Assembly (NCBI GenBank): GCA_015068705.1
Contig: SVJZ01000002.1
Span: 112,594-176,593 of the forward strand
DNA length: 64,000 bases
DNA from: Oscillospiraceae bacterium
GTDB taxonomy: Bacteria > Bacillota > Clostridia > UMGS1810
Direction of reading: 5' to 3'
The position numbers and the translations under genes were made by a program. The notes beneath the pieces are model-generated. The model did not search any database and was not told where the DNA came from. It saw nothing but the letters and a program-made list of their open reading frames with translations. Of the stretch, positions 8,374-20,200 are shown in pieces. Positions within the stretch are counted from its first letter, which is position 1. Each line of letters starts with the position of its first letter.

Positions 8374-11277
8374 TTACAGGGAAACAACCACATGGTCGCC
8401 ATCCCGTGTGACAGAGTAGGTATTGCCGTTCACGGTAACATACTCGGTACCATTTGGCGCATAAATGCGAAGGGTTGCGCCCACAATATCTTCGGCGGCG
8501 GAAATATTGATATGATAGAGATTACTATCCCACTCCACCGTAATGTTTTCCAGGGTGCGGTCTGCCTTTACCAGTTCCACGCCGTTTTCGGTGAGGCGGG
8601 AACCATATGCAAAGTTTGCGGCAACCGTCTGACCCGACGCATCATTTTCACACAACGCCACCTTACCGTCGAAGGTGTATTTATCAAAGGTTATCACAGG
8701 GAAACGGTCACCGGTCATATAGCTTAAATAGTAATAGTCATGGGTGACATTTCTGCCGTCATCAAAGGTAATGACCGAACCGGTTGCATCGTGCCCCAAT
8801 TCGATTTTCTTCGCCGAAACCTTGGTGGAATCGGTGGACCGTGCCGGATAGAGAATGGTATCAAAGGTTGCCCTGCCGGCAACATTCTTGACCGAACGCA
8901 TATACCGGATGGTACGCCAGCCTGCCACATAGGAGTATGCCGGAAGTGTTTCGGTGTACATATCGTCGGTATCCGACTGCACTACCTGAATGGTGGTACC
9001 GCTCACCTGTGCCTTGCCGTTATAATTGCCATATACCGAAAAGTCATTGGATGAATGCCAGTTTTGCTTGTAGTTATTGACTTTTGTGGTATCGTAGGGG
9101 TCGATGAAATCCGAAACAATCCAATAGGAGGGACGAACAAAGGTGACCGCACGATGGTGGAGAAATCCCTCGTTGGACGGGGTATCTCCATGCCAAAAAT
9201 CAAACTCCTTCTGGGTGGTGAAGAAATAGGTTTCATTGGTACCGTTATCTACCATGGTATCCGAAAATTTCTGTGGTGCATTATTGATGGTGACGGTATT
9301 GTGCGCATCGGTGGTATAGCGGATATAGTTATCACGATCGGTAGCACTGTAGGTATCGGTACCCGCGTCGATGAGCAGGGTGTTTCCGTATGCTGCCACC
9401 GTGACGTGCAAATCGTCCGGATGACCATGACCGCCATAGCCGAAATCGTTATTGATAAACAGATAAAGGTCATCCCGATCCCATCCGGTACGCAAAAATG
9501 CCTGACGACGCAAAGGATAGTAGTGGGAATCTACCTTGGGAGGTGTACCTTCTTCGCCATGGGAATAAAAATAGAGCAATTCATCTTCACGGATGTGATC
9601 CAGTACATTACGCAGGGTGCCACGGCTATCCGAACCGGGACCGCCTGCACCGGGGGCGTCGCCATAGCGCACATCTTCGCCTGCCGGGGAAAGGGTTTGC
9701 ATACCAACATACCGTGCCCACTCTACCAGCATATTTTCAAATCGTTCGCGGCGTTCGGTTCCCTCGGGAATAAATTGCAGAAATTCTGCCACCGTACCAA
9801 ACGAGCCTCTCGAATACAGGGGACCCGATTCGCTGACCGCGCCGTCCTCTAAAATAAAACGATTCCGGCTAACCCATTCTGCACGGTCGATGGCAAGGTC
9901 CAACCAATGTTGGGCGTAGGTATATTCGGGGAAGGACTGTGCCACCGCCATCATACCCTGTGCCTGATAGGTTGCCCAGTTATTTGCCGGGCCGTAAGCT
10001 GCATACATGGTATCTACACCATCGATTACCTCTATCTGATCCTTATCGCGCAAAAACTCTACGCAGATGTAGAAATTTTTTAAGAGTTCGGTAAACCGGT
10101 CGGCGGTCATGTGTTCGCTCTTCATGGTGTATTGTACCAAACGAATCATGGCATACAAGCGGTTTGCATTGCCCAGAGAATTTGGCCAGCCGCCGCCCTG
10201 CAGGGCGTTACCGCCGGTATACTGATAAATGTTCAAACTCTTGCCCTGATCATAAAACATATCCAGCAGAACCTTGAGTGCGGTTTCGGCGTAAAGCTCA
10301 TCACCGGTTGCAACATATTCGGGAATGAGGGTTTTCCAAATCTCCATACGGGAAATGGTTGCAAAATATGATTCAATAGAACCCTCCGGATCCGTCCAGT
10401 TGAATTCCTCCGCAGTAACACCATTATAGTTATAGGATTTGGTAATCTGATTTCCCCAATCCGGGTTGGTTGCCGAAGGGTTTTCTGCCTGACCGAGCGG
10501 AAGAATGATTTCTTCCTCGGTGTAGGATTTTACATAGATCTCCATCACCGCTCCGTTTACCGTTTCGGAGGACAAAGAACTCAGGTCAAAAATGAAATAG
10601 GGGCGGCTGCTGTTTTCATTATACGGCATGCCGCACTCACGCAGGGTGAGAATTTCGGGGTTCATATCGGTATGTTCGGGAGATACGGTATATACCCGAC
10701 TTGCCTCGATACGCATGGTGATGCCACCGATACTCACGATGATGGCAGGGGTCATATCTCCGCCCATGCCGCCGATGAGAAATGCCTCATCCGATTTTTG
10801 CAAGGTGGTGCACCAAAGACCGGTTAAGGTGCGGTTTCCGCTGACATAGTCGGTAACATCAAATTGCACCTTCTGCCAGTCGGTACCACTGACCATCGCC
10901 TGGGTAACATACCCGCCTTTACTGTCTGTCTGGTTGAAAAACATCATGTTTGCAACCAGATTGGCAAGACCCGGCTTACGGTCGGGCAATTTAGCGGTAT
11001 ACCACTCTTTATCATTTTTGTAGTACTCAAACACCACATTGCTCGCAGAGGAATAATCGCCCTGCTTTACATATTCCTCCGCTGCCTGCAGGGAAGGGTG
11101 ATAGGAATAATTGAGTTTGGGTTCTTCGGTCCATTGGGTACCATCCCACACACCGAAAAACTTTTCATCCGATAAATTGGGACGAATGGCAAACCAATCT
11201 GCCGCAAAGGCGGTGGTGCAGGTGAATATGCCAAGAATGATGAGAAATGTAACTGCAAGAAGAATCACTTTTTTCAT
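8374..11277 (-). CDS. Exported heparinase II/III-type polysaccharide lyase
   Basis: This 967-residue protein begins with a signal peptide (KKVILLAVTFLIILGIF, cleavage near TAFA/ADW). A jelly-roll, CBM-like segment occupies roughly residues 120-270. An alpha/alpha-toroid follows (LYAETALKVLLDMFYDQ and repeats). The C-terminal heparinase II/III-like beta domain contains YGGHGHPDDLHVTV, LLIDAGTD and DAHNTVTINN, the lyase signature with catalytic histidine. Such enzymes cut uronic-acid polysaccharides by beta-elimination. The specificity (alginate, heparosan or another uronan) cannot be fixed. I chose ATG at 11277 over the one at 11283 because of spacing from AGGTAGGG. No SLH domain is present, unlike two of its neighbours. 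Confidence 0.88.
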   Translation of the reverse strand: MKKVILLAVTFLIILGIFTCTTAFAADWFAIRPNLSDEKFFGVWDGTQWTEEPKLNYSYHPSLQAAEEYVKQGDYSSASNVVFEYYKNDKEWYTAKLPDRKPGLANLVANMMFFNQTDSKGGYVTQAMVSGTDWQKVQFDVTDYVSGNRTLTGLWCTTLQKSDEAFLIGGMGGDMTPAIIVSIGGITMRIEASRVYTVSPEHTDMNPEILTLRECGMPYNENSSRPYFIFDLSSLSSETVNGAVMEIYVKSYTEEEIILPLGQAENPSATNPDWGNQITKSYNYNGVTAEEFNWTDPEGSIESYFATISRMEIWKTLIPEYVATGDELYAETALKVLLDMFYDQGKSLNIYQYTGGNALQGGGWPNSLGNANRLYAMIRLVQYTMKSEHMTADRFTELLKNFYICVEFLRDKDQIEVIDGVDTMYAAYGPANNWATYQAQGMMAVAQSFPEYTYAQHWLDLAIDRAEWVSRNRFILEDGAVSESGPLYSRGSFGTVAEFLQFIPEGTERRERFENMLVEWARYVGMQTLSPAGEDVRYGDAPGAGGPGSDSRGTLRNVLDHIREDELLYFYSHGEEGTPPKVDSHYYPLRRQAFLRTGWDRDDLYLFINNDFGYGGHGHPDDLHVTVAAYGNTLLIDAGTDTYSATDRDNYIRYTTDAHNTVTINNAPQKFSDTMVDNGTNETYFFTTQKEFDFWHGDTPSNEGFLHHRAVTFVRPSYWIVSDFIDPYDTTKVNNYKQNWHSSNDFSVYGNYNGKAQVSGTTIQVVQSDTDDMYTETLPAYSYVAGWRTIRYMRSVKNVAGRATFDTILYPARSTDSTKVSAKKIELGHDATGSVITFDDGRNVTHDYYYLSYMTGDRFPVITFDKYTFDGKVALCENDASGQTVAANFAYGSRLTENGVELVKADRTLENITVEWDSNLYHINISAAEDIVGATLRIYAPNGTEYVTVNGNTYSVTRDGDHVVVSL

Positions 11278-11285
11278 ATGCATCC

Positions 11286-14200
11286 CTACCTTTCAAGCCG
11301 GTGCAAGATTGCACATGCCTCGGCACGGGTGAGCGTTTTGTCCAAAAGGAGATCGCCGTTTTCGTCACCCTTTAACACCTCGGTGCCAATTTCCAATACA
11401 TCTAAAAATTCGCCACGGGTGATATACGGAGTTTCTGCCCATGCAGGTTCTGCGACGCCGTCAAAACGACTCTTTAAAATCTGTGCCATGCGAAGGGTTA
11501 CGAGACCCTCGGGTTCAAACAAATCCTGCGATACGCCCACAAACCAACCATCCGACACTGCCCACATGACATCGGCATAGAACCAGTCTGCGGTGGTGAC
11601 ATCACGGAAGGTGGAGTTGTTGACGGTAAGGAATAAGGATTCTACGCGCTTATCGAAAATTTCCCCATAAGGATTTTGTGCAGGAACGCAGAGTTTGAAG
11701 GATTTTCTAAAAGTTTCACCGTCTTTTTCCATGGTCATGGTGAGGGTAACATATTTGTTTCCGCCCTCTCTCGGCTGGGTTACTCTACCCAACGCAGTTA
11801 CCACCGTGGTGTCGGTGGAGCTCCAGGAGATGGCAATTCCGTCTACCGATGCGGGCAGAGAAAGATCCTGCGTAATGGCGGTGTTTTTCTGACCGCTGAT
11901 GGTTTCCATGGTGACTTTGGAAGCGGCAAGCATGAGCTCTTTTCCTGCTGCGGTGAGTGCATTGGGCAAGCTCAATGCCGCTTCGCCCTTGACACCCTCA
12001 ATGGTAACCGGGGTAACCTCAAACTTGATATACTTATTTCTCATCTGGGGTGTGGGAGTGTAGGTAAGAGATGTTTCACCCGGAATGGGAATATACTGTC
12101 CGTCTTTGGTATCGCAATAGAGCCAGCGATATTTGCTGGCACCCTCGCGGAAGCTGTCAAATGCGGTATACACATAGGATGCGGTGAGTTTGATACCGTC
12201 ATCGGTATAGCACACATTTTGTGCAGAGGGTTTGAAGCGGTGCATATACGGTTCACTGATAACCGCCTCGCCATAGATACCGTTGTGGTCAACCGGAATT
12301 ACCTCAAACTGGAACCATTTACCCAGATCGTCCTCACCCATGTTGTAGGTAACATCGGTAGCACCCGAAACAGGGGTATAGGTTCCGAGCTGGGTGTTGG
12401 AACGATACCACTGCACTCTGGTTGCGCCCTCGGTAGCACCCAGTTCACTGAAAAATGCATAGTTACCGCGGAGTAATCCCGAATCGTCTCCCGAGATACG
12501 AACACCGGTTGCCAACGGCTCGGGTTCGCTTACTGCAGGCAGACCACCCAGGCGGAAGTTATCGAAATACACCGGGGTATTTTGGCAGTTGATATGGAAT
12601 GTAACGATTTTACCGGCACCAAAACGGATTGCCGCCTCATAAGGGATGCCGTTTACTTCCATATTCATAATATCATACACACTGCTGCCGGGGGAACGTT
12701 CAAAGGTAATCTTGAGTTTATTCCAGGCATCCACCACCATGTTTTCACAAACCGTCATGCTGCCTGATGCCATCTGGGCAGAAATGACATTGTTTTTAAA
12801 GATCAGGTTTCCGTTTGGTGCATCAGTTGCACTGTTGATACGGAACTGGGTTTCCGATCCGGTGGAAGGATACATGAGCATTTCAAATACCAGTGTCCCC
12901 TTGGCATTGAAGGAACGGCGGATACCGCTACCATCCAAAATGCGAAGGGCATAGCCATCTGCATCCCATCTGTCATCTGCCGGTGCATCGGCGATGAGGT
13001 AGTTGCCCAGGGTGGTTTCGGTATTAGTGGTCCTATACCATAGTCCATCATTTTGTACATCAATTTCGCCCGGGACAAATCCGGTATCGGCATTAAAGGT
13101 ATCATAGAATACCGTGAGTTCATCAAAGTTACTCACATATTCAAATACATCGCTTCGTGCGGAACGTGCGCTGTCTGCATACAAATCGCCGCCGTCACCG
13201 AGTGCGATGACATCAGCGGAGTATTGACCGCTACCGATATCAAAGAGTTCCATCTCTGCGTTATACGCATTTTTCACAGTTTTAAACTGCTTGATGGGGG
13301 TATCGCCATTATAAATGGTAACCTGGTAGCCGGTTGCATTGGCAATCTCATCCCACTTGACCACCGTGCGGAACCACACCGGCTTGGAAGGTGTGGTGAG
13401 CACCGTCGGCGGAACATATACATAATTGTATACGCCTGTTGTGGCAGGAGCACTGTCTACCGAGGTGAGGGGTTTTCCCTTGGCAACCACCTCGGCGGTG
13501 TAGCTGCCGTCGCCATTGCGTGCCAGATCGGCACCAAAGTGATAGCTTTTGTTATCTGCCGTAATGGTGTAGCTTTCAACTACCGTGCCGGATTTTAACA
13601 AGTTTACCTCATAGGCGGTTGCACCTTCTACCGGATCCCAATTGATTTGCTTGCCATCCCATGCAAGATTTGCCGGAGCGGACAGTACATTGGAAACCTC
13701 CTCCGATTCTTCCAGACTGACCTTCATCCAGTCTACATACATGGTGGTGCCTGCACCAATGGCAAACAGCAGCTTGGTTACCTTTACCTGGTCGCTGGTG
13801 GAATAGCGGGGAGTGAGACCGTCAAACACCTGCACATACTGGGTACCATCCCACTTGTACAGATCAAAGGTATTGTATACGCCCGATTGATTGGGAACAT
13901 TGACAAATTTGAACTGATGCCAACCGGCATTGATGCCCGAATGAGTAGGATTAGTACCCTCGCCGCGGATAACACCGTTGGTTAAGAAGTAAATTCTGGC
14001 AAGGTTATCGCCAAAACCCAGTACCGTTTCGGAAACCGCATCCCAGTGGAAACGGATTTCAAACGAAACCGGCTCGCCGGAAGAGGTAGAGGGCAAGGGA
14101 TAATACGCATTGCCTCCCGCACCGGTGAGTTTCATTACATTGCCGGTGGCACCTGCCGGATACCCTTCCGAACGAGGAGTGAGCACCTCCCAGGTGCTGA

Positions 14201-14375
14201 CGTTATTATCGGTAAAGGGGCCTTTACTCATGACATTGGGTTCCTCGGGTGTATAGGGATAGGGCGAGGAAAACTGTTCGTCCAGCACCAGTGACGATGC
14301 ACCTACCGAAACGGGAAATATCATCATCCCCACAAGAATTGCTATAATTGTAATTGCAGAAATTAATTTCTTCAT
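11286..14375 (-). CDS. Large multi-domain surface protein with degenerate C-terminal SLH segment
   Basis: This 1029-residue protein has a signal peptide (to about residue 27). A jelly-roll-like module follows at 29-220, containing WEVLTPRSEGYPAG, GNVMKLTG, AGWHQFKFV, LYKWDG and YVDWMK. The same module occurs twice in the protein at 17275-20319. Two fibronectin-III-like units come next (about 230-430), then a LamG-like segment (about 430-630). Two Ig-like repeats of about 85 residues end in KWFQFEVIPV and KYIKFEVTPV. A segment with ISWSSTD, typical of an atrophied bacterial Ig domain, comes after them. The C-terminus holds SLH-like motifs (FRDVTTADWFYADVMWAV, TRAEACAILHRLER). ATG at 14375 follows GGAAGGTG. 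It probably binds a glycan and attaches to cell wall polymers. Confidence 0.82.
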   Translation of the reverse strand: MKKLISAITIIAILVGMMIFPVSVGASSLVLDEQFSSPYPYTPEEPNVMSKGPFTDNNVSTWEVLTPRSEGYPAGATGNVMKLTGAGGNAYYPLPSTSSGEPVSFEIRFHWDAVSETVLGFGDNLARIYFLTNGVIRGEGTNPTHSGINAGWHQFKFVNVPNQSGVYNTFDLYKWDGTQYVQVFDGLTPRYSTSDQVKVTKLLFAIGAGTTMYVDWMKVSLEESEEVSNVLSAPANLAWDGKQINWDPVEGATAYEVNLLKSGTVVESYTITADNKSYHFGADLARNGDGSYTAEVVAKGKPLTSVDSAPATTGVYNYVYVPPTVLTTPSKPVWFRTVVKWDEIANATGYQVTIYNGDTPIKQFKTVKNAYNAEMELFDIGSGQYSADVIALGDGGDLYADSARSARSDVFEYVSNFDELTVFYDTFNADTGFVPGEIDVQNDGLWYRTTNTETTLGNYLIADAPADDRWDADGYALRILDGSGIRRSFNAKGTLVFEMLMYPSTGSETQFRINSATDAPNGNLIFKNNVISAQMASGSMTVCENMVVDAWNKLKITFERSPGSSVYDIMNMEVNGIPYEAAIRFGAGKIVTFHINCQNTPVYFDNFRLGGLPAVSEPEPLATGVRISGDDSGLLRGNYAFFSELGATEGATRVQWYRSNTQLGTYTPVSGATDVTYNMGEDDLGKWFQFEVIPVDHNGIYGEAVISEPYMHRFKPSAQNVCYTDDGIKLTASYVYTAFDSFREGASKYRWLYCDTKDGQYIPIPGETSLTYTPTPQMRNKYIKFEVTPVTIEGVKGEAALSLPNALTAAGKELMLAASKVTMETISGQKNTAITQDLSLPASVDGIAISWSSTDTTVVTALGRVTQPREGGNKYVTLTMTMEKDGETFRKSFKLCVPAQNPYGEIFDKRVESLFLTVNNSTFRDVTTADWFYADVMWAVSDGWFVGVSQDLFEPEGLVTLRMAQILKSRFDGVAEPAWAETPYITRGEFLDVLEIGTEVLKGDENGDLLLDKTLTRAEACAILHRLER

Positions 14376-14416
14376 GATAACACCTTCCTTTTCTTGATAT
14401 ATTGAACGTGGTTTTC

Positions 14417-17260
14417 TTATTTGAGAATAACAACCGTTTTTACATCGCCAAAGCACAGTTGTACCACCACATCGGATGCAGAATCACTGCTTTCCATGAT
14501 GGTGATGATGTCGATCGGATCGGCAAGTCGTGCGATTGCCTCACCGTTTGCATCACGGCTGTTTCGTTCATATACATAGAAATTGGTCGTAATATCATCG
14601 GAAATATTGTAGCTGCGGATTTCACTGTAGTCTGCCTTATACACCACATCCAGGCGGGTTACCATGGTGTTTTTGGCCGCTTCCAGCACATTTTCTTCTT
14701 TATGATATGCCTTACCGAATACAACCTCGGTTTTACCGCGTGCACCGCTTCTGTACCAGGGGGTATCCCCTTTGAGGTCTTCAAGGGAAGCAATCATGCG
14801 GTAGTTATCGATATTGCCGTCCACATCCACCGAAAGCTGTGCCAGTGCACCCACCTTGAGGTCGGACAATGCCGACTGGGGCAGATCTTCGTGGAGGGGA
14901 TATTCTTCGTACATACCGTTGGTAAGTCCGTAAACCTTACGCACGGCAACTCCGTTTTCATTGAGCATATTGGTTACCTTGGTGATGATGGTAGCCGGTG
15001 TGGAATCACGCAGCATACCGCCCTGATGTGCTACTGCTGTGGTGGAAACAACCGCCGCAAGCGCCACCGGACAACCATTGGAGAACAAATATTTTGTGCC
15101 GTATGGTTGTATGGTGATGCGGGCACCATCCATAACCTGAAGCTTAATCTCATAATCTTCGGGGTCTTGCGCAGTGGTCGGGATGACAAAATACAAGGTG
15201 TCATCATCGCCCATGAACGCGCCGTTGTTGCTGCCGGTGGAGAAGGTTTTGTATTTTCTGTTGTAATAACGCAGGGATTTGCCCTGACCGATTTCCAAGG
15301 ATTCCATACGGGACAATTCGCCGTTTTCGTTGATCCAGTATTCCACCACCTGATTGAGCGGAACATCCTCGGCTCTTGCCGCTTTCACACCGTTTACACG
15401 GACATTTTCTTTTGCTTTTACCACAAAGGGCTTTTTGCCGGTAAGCACATCGGCGTATACCTCGGTGATTTTCTCTTCGCGGTTGTGATCCAGCGTAATT
15501 TCCGGCTCAGCGGGTACAAACTTGACACCTTCCAGCAACTGAACCTCCATGCCCTTCATACCCAGATTCTGTGCGGCAAGCACATAGGCATAGCCGTGTG
15601 CGGAAATTTCACCCTCGACGGGTTCACTCATGACCTCGGTGGTATCTACCCCGATGAGTCTGCCAAACACATCGATATACCAGGTGGCATCATAGTCCAT
15701 GATAATATCCTGATAGGGAACGGCAAATCTGCCTTCGCTGTAGGCAAAGAGAGAATACGGGGTACCGTTTATCTCAATCTCGCCTTCGTTATAGGCAACC
15801 GAATTTGCTCTGCCCACCACCTTGTTGTCCGAAAGGATGATGACGGTGGTATTTTGGGCATTATCCCACAGTACGTTTACAATATCGCCCGGTTTGAATT
15901 CGGAAATATCTTCCATCTCCCATTTGCGTGCGCGCTCGATGATGGAAACCGCATCGGTGATGTCCAACGGTTCATGGGTTCCCTTGTGGTTGATGAAATA
16001 ATAGTTGCGGTCCTTATCCTCGTATTGGATATCCATGGTCTGCTTGGAAACCACATTATCTCCACGGAAAGAAAGGAGATTGTTGATGACATCTGCCTGC
16101 AGGAGCACATAGCTCTGGTATTCGGTGATGAACACCACATCAATGGTGCCGTTGCCGTTATTGTCAATCAACTGAACCGTACCGTTATTGACCAGAAAAC
16201 TGTCCGAAGTAACCTCCTGAATACCGGTGCCGTTATAAATCAGGCAGGCGGCGGGGTCGACCGTGATGGTTTCCTCACTGCCCTGCTCATTTGTGATTTT
16301 ATACCGGTAATCGGTGTAGGAAATAATATCATCTGCATTGATTATGGTGACATCATTTTTGCCCGGCATGAGCGCGATGGATTTTAACACGAAAGCATCT
16401 CTGTCGCTCACATCTGCAAAGGCAATAACCTGTTTGCCAAGATAGGCAAAGGGATTTAAAGAAAGATCGGTTTTGCATATAATACCGTCAATTTCCACGC
16501 AGTCATCCGCAAGGTTGGAAATGCCCACCATGGAAGATTTGCCAATGGTATTGACCACACCCTCCAAAAGCTGAATCCCCTGGGAATTACGGAAATTATA
16601 AATGAGTGTACGACCGTCAAAAACATGCGAATCGGTACCATCAGTGGAGGTATTGTACATCAGATCTACATCCAATGCATTGTAGAGGATGTGAAACATA
16701 TCCCCACGGGTCACATTGCCATCGGATGCACCAAGATGCTCATTGAGCCCCAACTCTGCGGCGACTGCCAGATAACCGCCGGGATAACCGCCGCGTGCAA
16801 CCGCTGCGTTTTTATAACCCAGTGCGGAAACTACCATTTTATATGCCTCAGAAAAGGTGATGACCGAATCCGGTTCATACATACCTCCGCCGGTGCCGTC
16901 TACAATTTTCAAATCATATGCGGTGTTGATATTGGCACAACCCCAATGATCGGCAGGCACATCACCAAACCGCTGCTGACCTGCGCCATCCTTTGCCACG
17001 CCGATAAGCCGGCAAATCATGGCAGCAAATTCTGCACGGGTAACATCACTTTCGGGGCGGGCGGTGCCGTCCTGATAGCCTTTTACCACACCATAGCCCG
17101 AAAGCACCAGATAGGCACGTTCGGTATTGGCATCCGAGAATTCATTGGATGCCACGGATTGCTCCAATGCAGGCTCCTGCAAGGGAGTAGCCGTATCGTC
17201 AGCAAATGCTGACGATACGGTGAGGATTGCTATCATTAAAAATGTGAGAACTTTTTTCAT
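14417..17260 (-). CDS. SLH-domain surface protein, large
   Basis: This 947-residue protein has a clean signal peptide (KKVLTFLMIAILTVSSAFA). Three surface-layer-homology units follow in about residues 40-215: YGVVKGYQDGTARPES...TRAEFAAMICRLIG, FGDVPADHWGCANINTAYDL, and the unit ending in VTRGDMFHILYNAL. SLH units hold proteins non-covalently to pyruvylated wall polymers. The remaining 700 residues are rich in beta-strand and show no enzyme motif that I recognise. It may be a scaffold for the neighbouring lyase and binding modules. ATG at 17260 follows TAAGGAG, 14 bases after the previous stop, so it is in the same operon. Confidence 0.88.
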   Translation of the reverse strand: MKKVLTFLMIAILTVSSAFADDTATPLQEPALEQSVASNEFSDANTERAYLVLSGYGVVKGYQDGTARPESDVTRAEFAAMICRLIGVAKDGAGQQRFGDVPADHWGCANINTAYDLKIVDGTGGGMYEPDSVITFSEAYKMVVSALGYKNAAVARGGYPGGYLAVAAELGLNEHLGASDGNVTRGDMFHILYNALDVDLMYNTSTDGTDSHVFDGRTLIYNFRNSQGIQLLEGVVNTIGKSSMVGISNLADDCVEIDGIICKTDLSLNPFAYLGKQVIAFADVSDRDAFVLKSIALMPGKNDVTIINADDIISYTDYRYKITNEQGSEETITVDPAACLIYNGTGIQEVTSDSFLVNNGTVQLIDNNGNGTIDVVFITEYQSYVLLQADVINNLLSFRGDNVVSKQTMDIQYEDKDRNYYFINHKGTHEPLDITDAVSIIERARKWEMEDISEFKPGDIVNVLWDNAQNTTVIILSDNKVVGRANSVAYNEGEIEINGTPYSLFAYSEGRFAVPYQDIIMDYDATWYIDVFGRLIGVDTTEVMSEPVEGEISAHGYAYVLAAQNLGMKGMEVQLLEGVKFVPAEPEITLDHNREEKITEVYADVLTGKKPFVVKAKENVRVNGVKAARAEDVPLNQVVEYWINENGELSRMESLEIGQGKSLRYYNRKYKTFSTGSNNGAFMGDDDTLYFVIPTTAQDPEDYEIKLQVMDGARITIQPYGTKYLFSNGCPVALAAVVSTTAVAHQGGMLRDSTPATIITKVTNMLNENGVAVRKVYGLTNGMYEEYPLHEDLPQSALSDLKVGALAQLSVDVDGNIDNYRMIASLEDLKGDTPWYRSGARGKTEVVFGKAYHKEENVLEAAKNTMVTRLDVVYKADYSEIRSYNISDDITTNFYVYERNSRDANGEAIARLADPIDIITIMESSDSASDVVVQLCFGDVKTVVILK

Positions 17261-17274
17261 GGGAAAACTCCTTA

Positions 17275-20200
17275 TTACTGAGGGATTGTAATGGGTTCAA
17301 TTGCATTGAGCGGAATGGGATTGGTCACTGACTCTACTGTCATCATCTTGACGGCAGGTGCAGTAAAGTCTGCCAAATCAACCGTAAGCGACAAGATTTC
17401 GCCTGCGCCCAAAGCTGCAAGAGTTTCTGCGTCAATGTCTTTGATATCTATGCCTGCCAGTTTTTCGCCATCGTATACAGGCAGGAGAAGCGCAAGATTG
17501 GTGCCCTCGTTATTATTGATACGGGTTACGGTACCTCTCACGGTGAGCTTGTTGCCATTTTTCATGACATATTTTGCAAATTCGTAGGGGTAGCCCTCGC
17601 CATGCATGGTCTCGGGCGCCACAACCTCTGCGCTGTTTGCGGTGGTAGTCCAGTTACCCTTTGCACAAACGCCTGCACGGTAAAGTGCACGAGTGCCGCC
17701 TGCTGCAATCTCTGCCGAAAAATCCACTTCGGTGGTGCCGGCAGGAAGGGTTTTTGTGCTGTAAATCTTACCGCCGCGATACAAATATGCAGTGTGAACT
17801 GCGTCTGCGCCTGCGAAGGACAGTTCGCCATCTGCGAAGGAGACATTGGTAGGCTGTGCTAAAACGGTGCGTTCCTCCACACCATAGTCACTCAAAATGA
17901 TATTATCAATCATGATGCCGGTACCGTTGATGGAAAGGTCGGTGAATGCGCTGCCGTCGGTGTGACGAACGGTGGGTTTATCCAGGGTGTCCAGTTTTAC
18001 GCCATCAAAATAGTATTCGCCGGTTGCGTACTTTCCGGTGGAAGCATCTTTGGTGAAGATGACCTCAAAGGTATGCCATCCGCTAATGCAAATGGGGGTG
18101 CCGCCGAAATCACTGGTGTTGCTATTTGCATAGAACATGAGCGTTCCGGGATAGGTTTCATGATTTTCACGTTTTGCAATGAACTGACCCAGACGATTTC
18201 CGGCAGCGTGACCGGTGTAAATGAGCTCGGTATCTGCAGTTGCACCCTGCGGAATGTAGATATCCGCCTTCACAGAGAAGGAATGTGCCTCTGTGCGGGG
18301 CAATGCGATGCCGGTGCCTGCCAACAGGCTAAAAGGCGAGCCGGCGACGGAAGTATTGATGGCAAGTACATTGCCTCTGCCACCGCCATTGGAATTTGCC
18401 TCATTCACCACCACTGCAGTATGGTTTGCGTTAGTGCCTGCCAGCGATGTACCAACCTCGGCATCCTCAAAGTCAATTACTTTTGCGACACGTTTGTAAT
18501 CTTGTGCGTTCAGGTTAAATGCTGCGGATTTTTCCGACTCTGCACCATAAGTGTCAGTAGCAAAAGCGGTAACGGTTGCGGTATAGGTTGCAGTGGAATC
18601 TGCTAGGAATGCGGAAACCACTTCGCTTGCATTCACACTGGTGCCGTCGGTTACATGGTAGGAGTGGATGATCTCTTCTCCTTTATACAGGTTTACTTTA
18701 TATGCCTCTGCATTGGCTACTGCAGTCCAGGAAACGGTTGCACCGTTTACAGCAGGAGCATTCGGGGTTGCAGGGGTGATACGGGTGTAACCATTTGCCT
18801 TAATCCAGTCGATGTAGAGGGTGTCTGCTACACTCATCTGCAATTTATTAATTATCGTCTGGTCGTGAGTGGTATATCTGGGAGCAAGACCGGATTTTGC
18901 CAGAACATATTTTTCGCCATCCCACTTATATACCTCATAGGTGCTGTACACCGTTACATCCGGCTGACTGGAAGACGGGGAAGGTGTTGCTACAAATTTG
19001 AACTGATGCCAGCCTGCATTGATGGTATTGGAGGCGAAAACTCCGGTACCCATATTGGTATCTGCCGAACCATATAAATGGAAGAAGTTCACATACGAAT
19101 GGTGGTTGGAAAAACCAAGGCGGAAATCACCCTGTTTGGGCCAGTATACACGCATCTCGAAAGAAGCACAGTTGTTTACATTGATATCACCGGGCAAAGA
19201 ATAGTAAAACATACTGTTTGCATCTGTACCGGTGATTTTCATGACATTACCGGTGGCACCCTCGGGATAACCTGCAGAGGAAGGCGTGAGCACGGTCCAG
19301 GTATTGCTTGTACCGCCCGAGAAGGGAGCAGGAGCACCGGTGTAGGCACTGTCGGTTGTGTATGCAGTAAACTCATCTGCATAGGGGTAGTTATCTATCA
19401 CACAAGCCGGAGATGCCGCACTCAAATGGCTATCGGTAGCATAGGTGCCCTTGGTGACAACTTTTGCGGTGTAGGAGCCGGGCATGGTGATGATGTTCGA
19501 AAAATCATAGCTCTTGTCGGTTGCAGTGTAAGTGTTTACCAGGCTGCCATTTTTATAAAGGGAAATCTCATAGCCGGTGATATTACCGCCTGTTGCTTCC
19601 CAGGTAAGGGTTTTGCCGTTCCATGAAAGGTTGGTGGGGGCATTATAGGCACGATTAATTTTCATCCAGTCTACATAAACGGTCTGACCTGCCGCCACAT
19701 TGAACATCAGCTTTTCCATTTTGGTCTGGTCGGAAGATGTATACTGCGGTGTGTAGGTGGACTGATACACATACTTGGTGCCATCCCACTTATATGCAGC
19801 GAAGGAATCGTATACGTTGCCGTTTGCAGGGTTGGGGATGCTCAACAATTTGAACTGATGCCAACCGGAAGAAATTCTAAATGATGTTCCCTTGGAATGA
19901 CCACCGTAGAATTCATCTGTAGTACCATCAAGTCTCAAGCGGCCACGATTATTGCCAAATCCAAAATCAAAGTTCTTTTCTGCACCCCACCAGAAACGCA
20001 GTTCCAGAGAAACTACCTCGTTACTCACACGGCTGACGGCATACTCAAATTCGGTAGAGGCCGCATCGGCAGCAGAGGTGAGTTTCAATACATTGCCGTC
20101 ACCGCCCTCGGGGTAACCGGCGGAATCCGGGGTAAGTACCGTCCATGTTACGCCGTCACCACCATTAAACGGTGCAGTTGTGGTGGGATTTTCCACATCT

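Noticed and set aside
9055-9852. Plus-strand open frame of 265 codons
   Set aside because: It is antisense within the polysaccharide lyase gene, has no RBS and gives a low-complexity sequence with no domain.
14402-16387. Long plus-strand open frame of 661 codons
   Set aside because: It is antisense to the SLH protein gene at 14417-17260, which has a signal peptide, RBS and domain motifs. The long open frame is a by-product of codon bias on the other strand.
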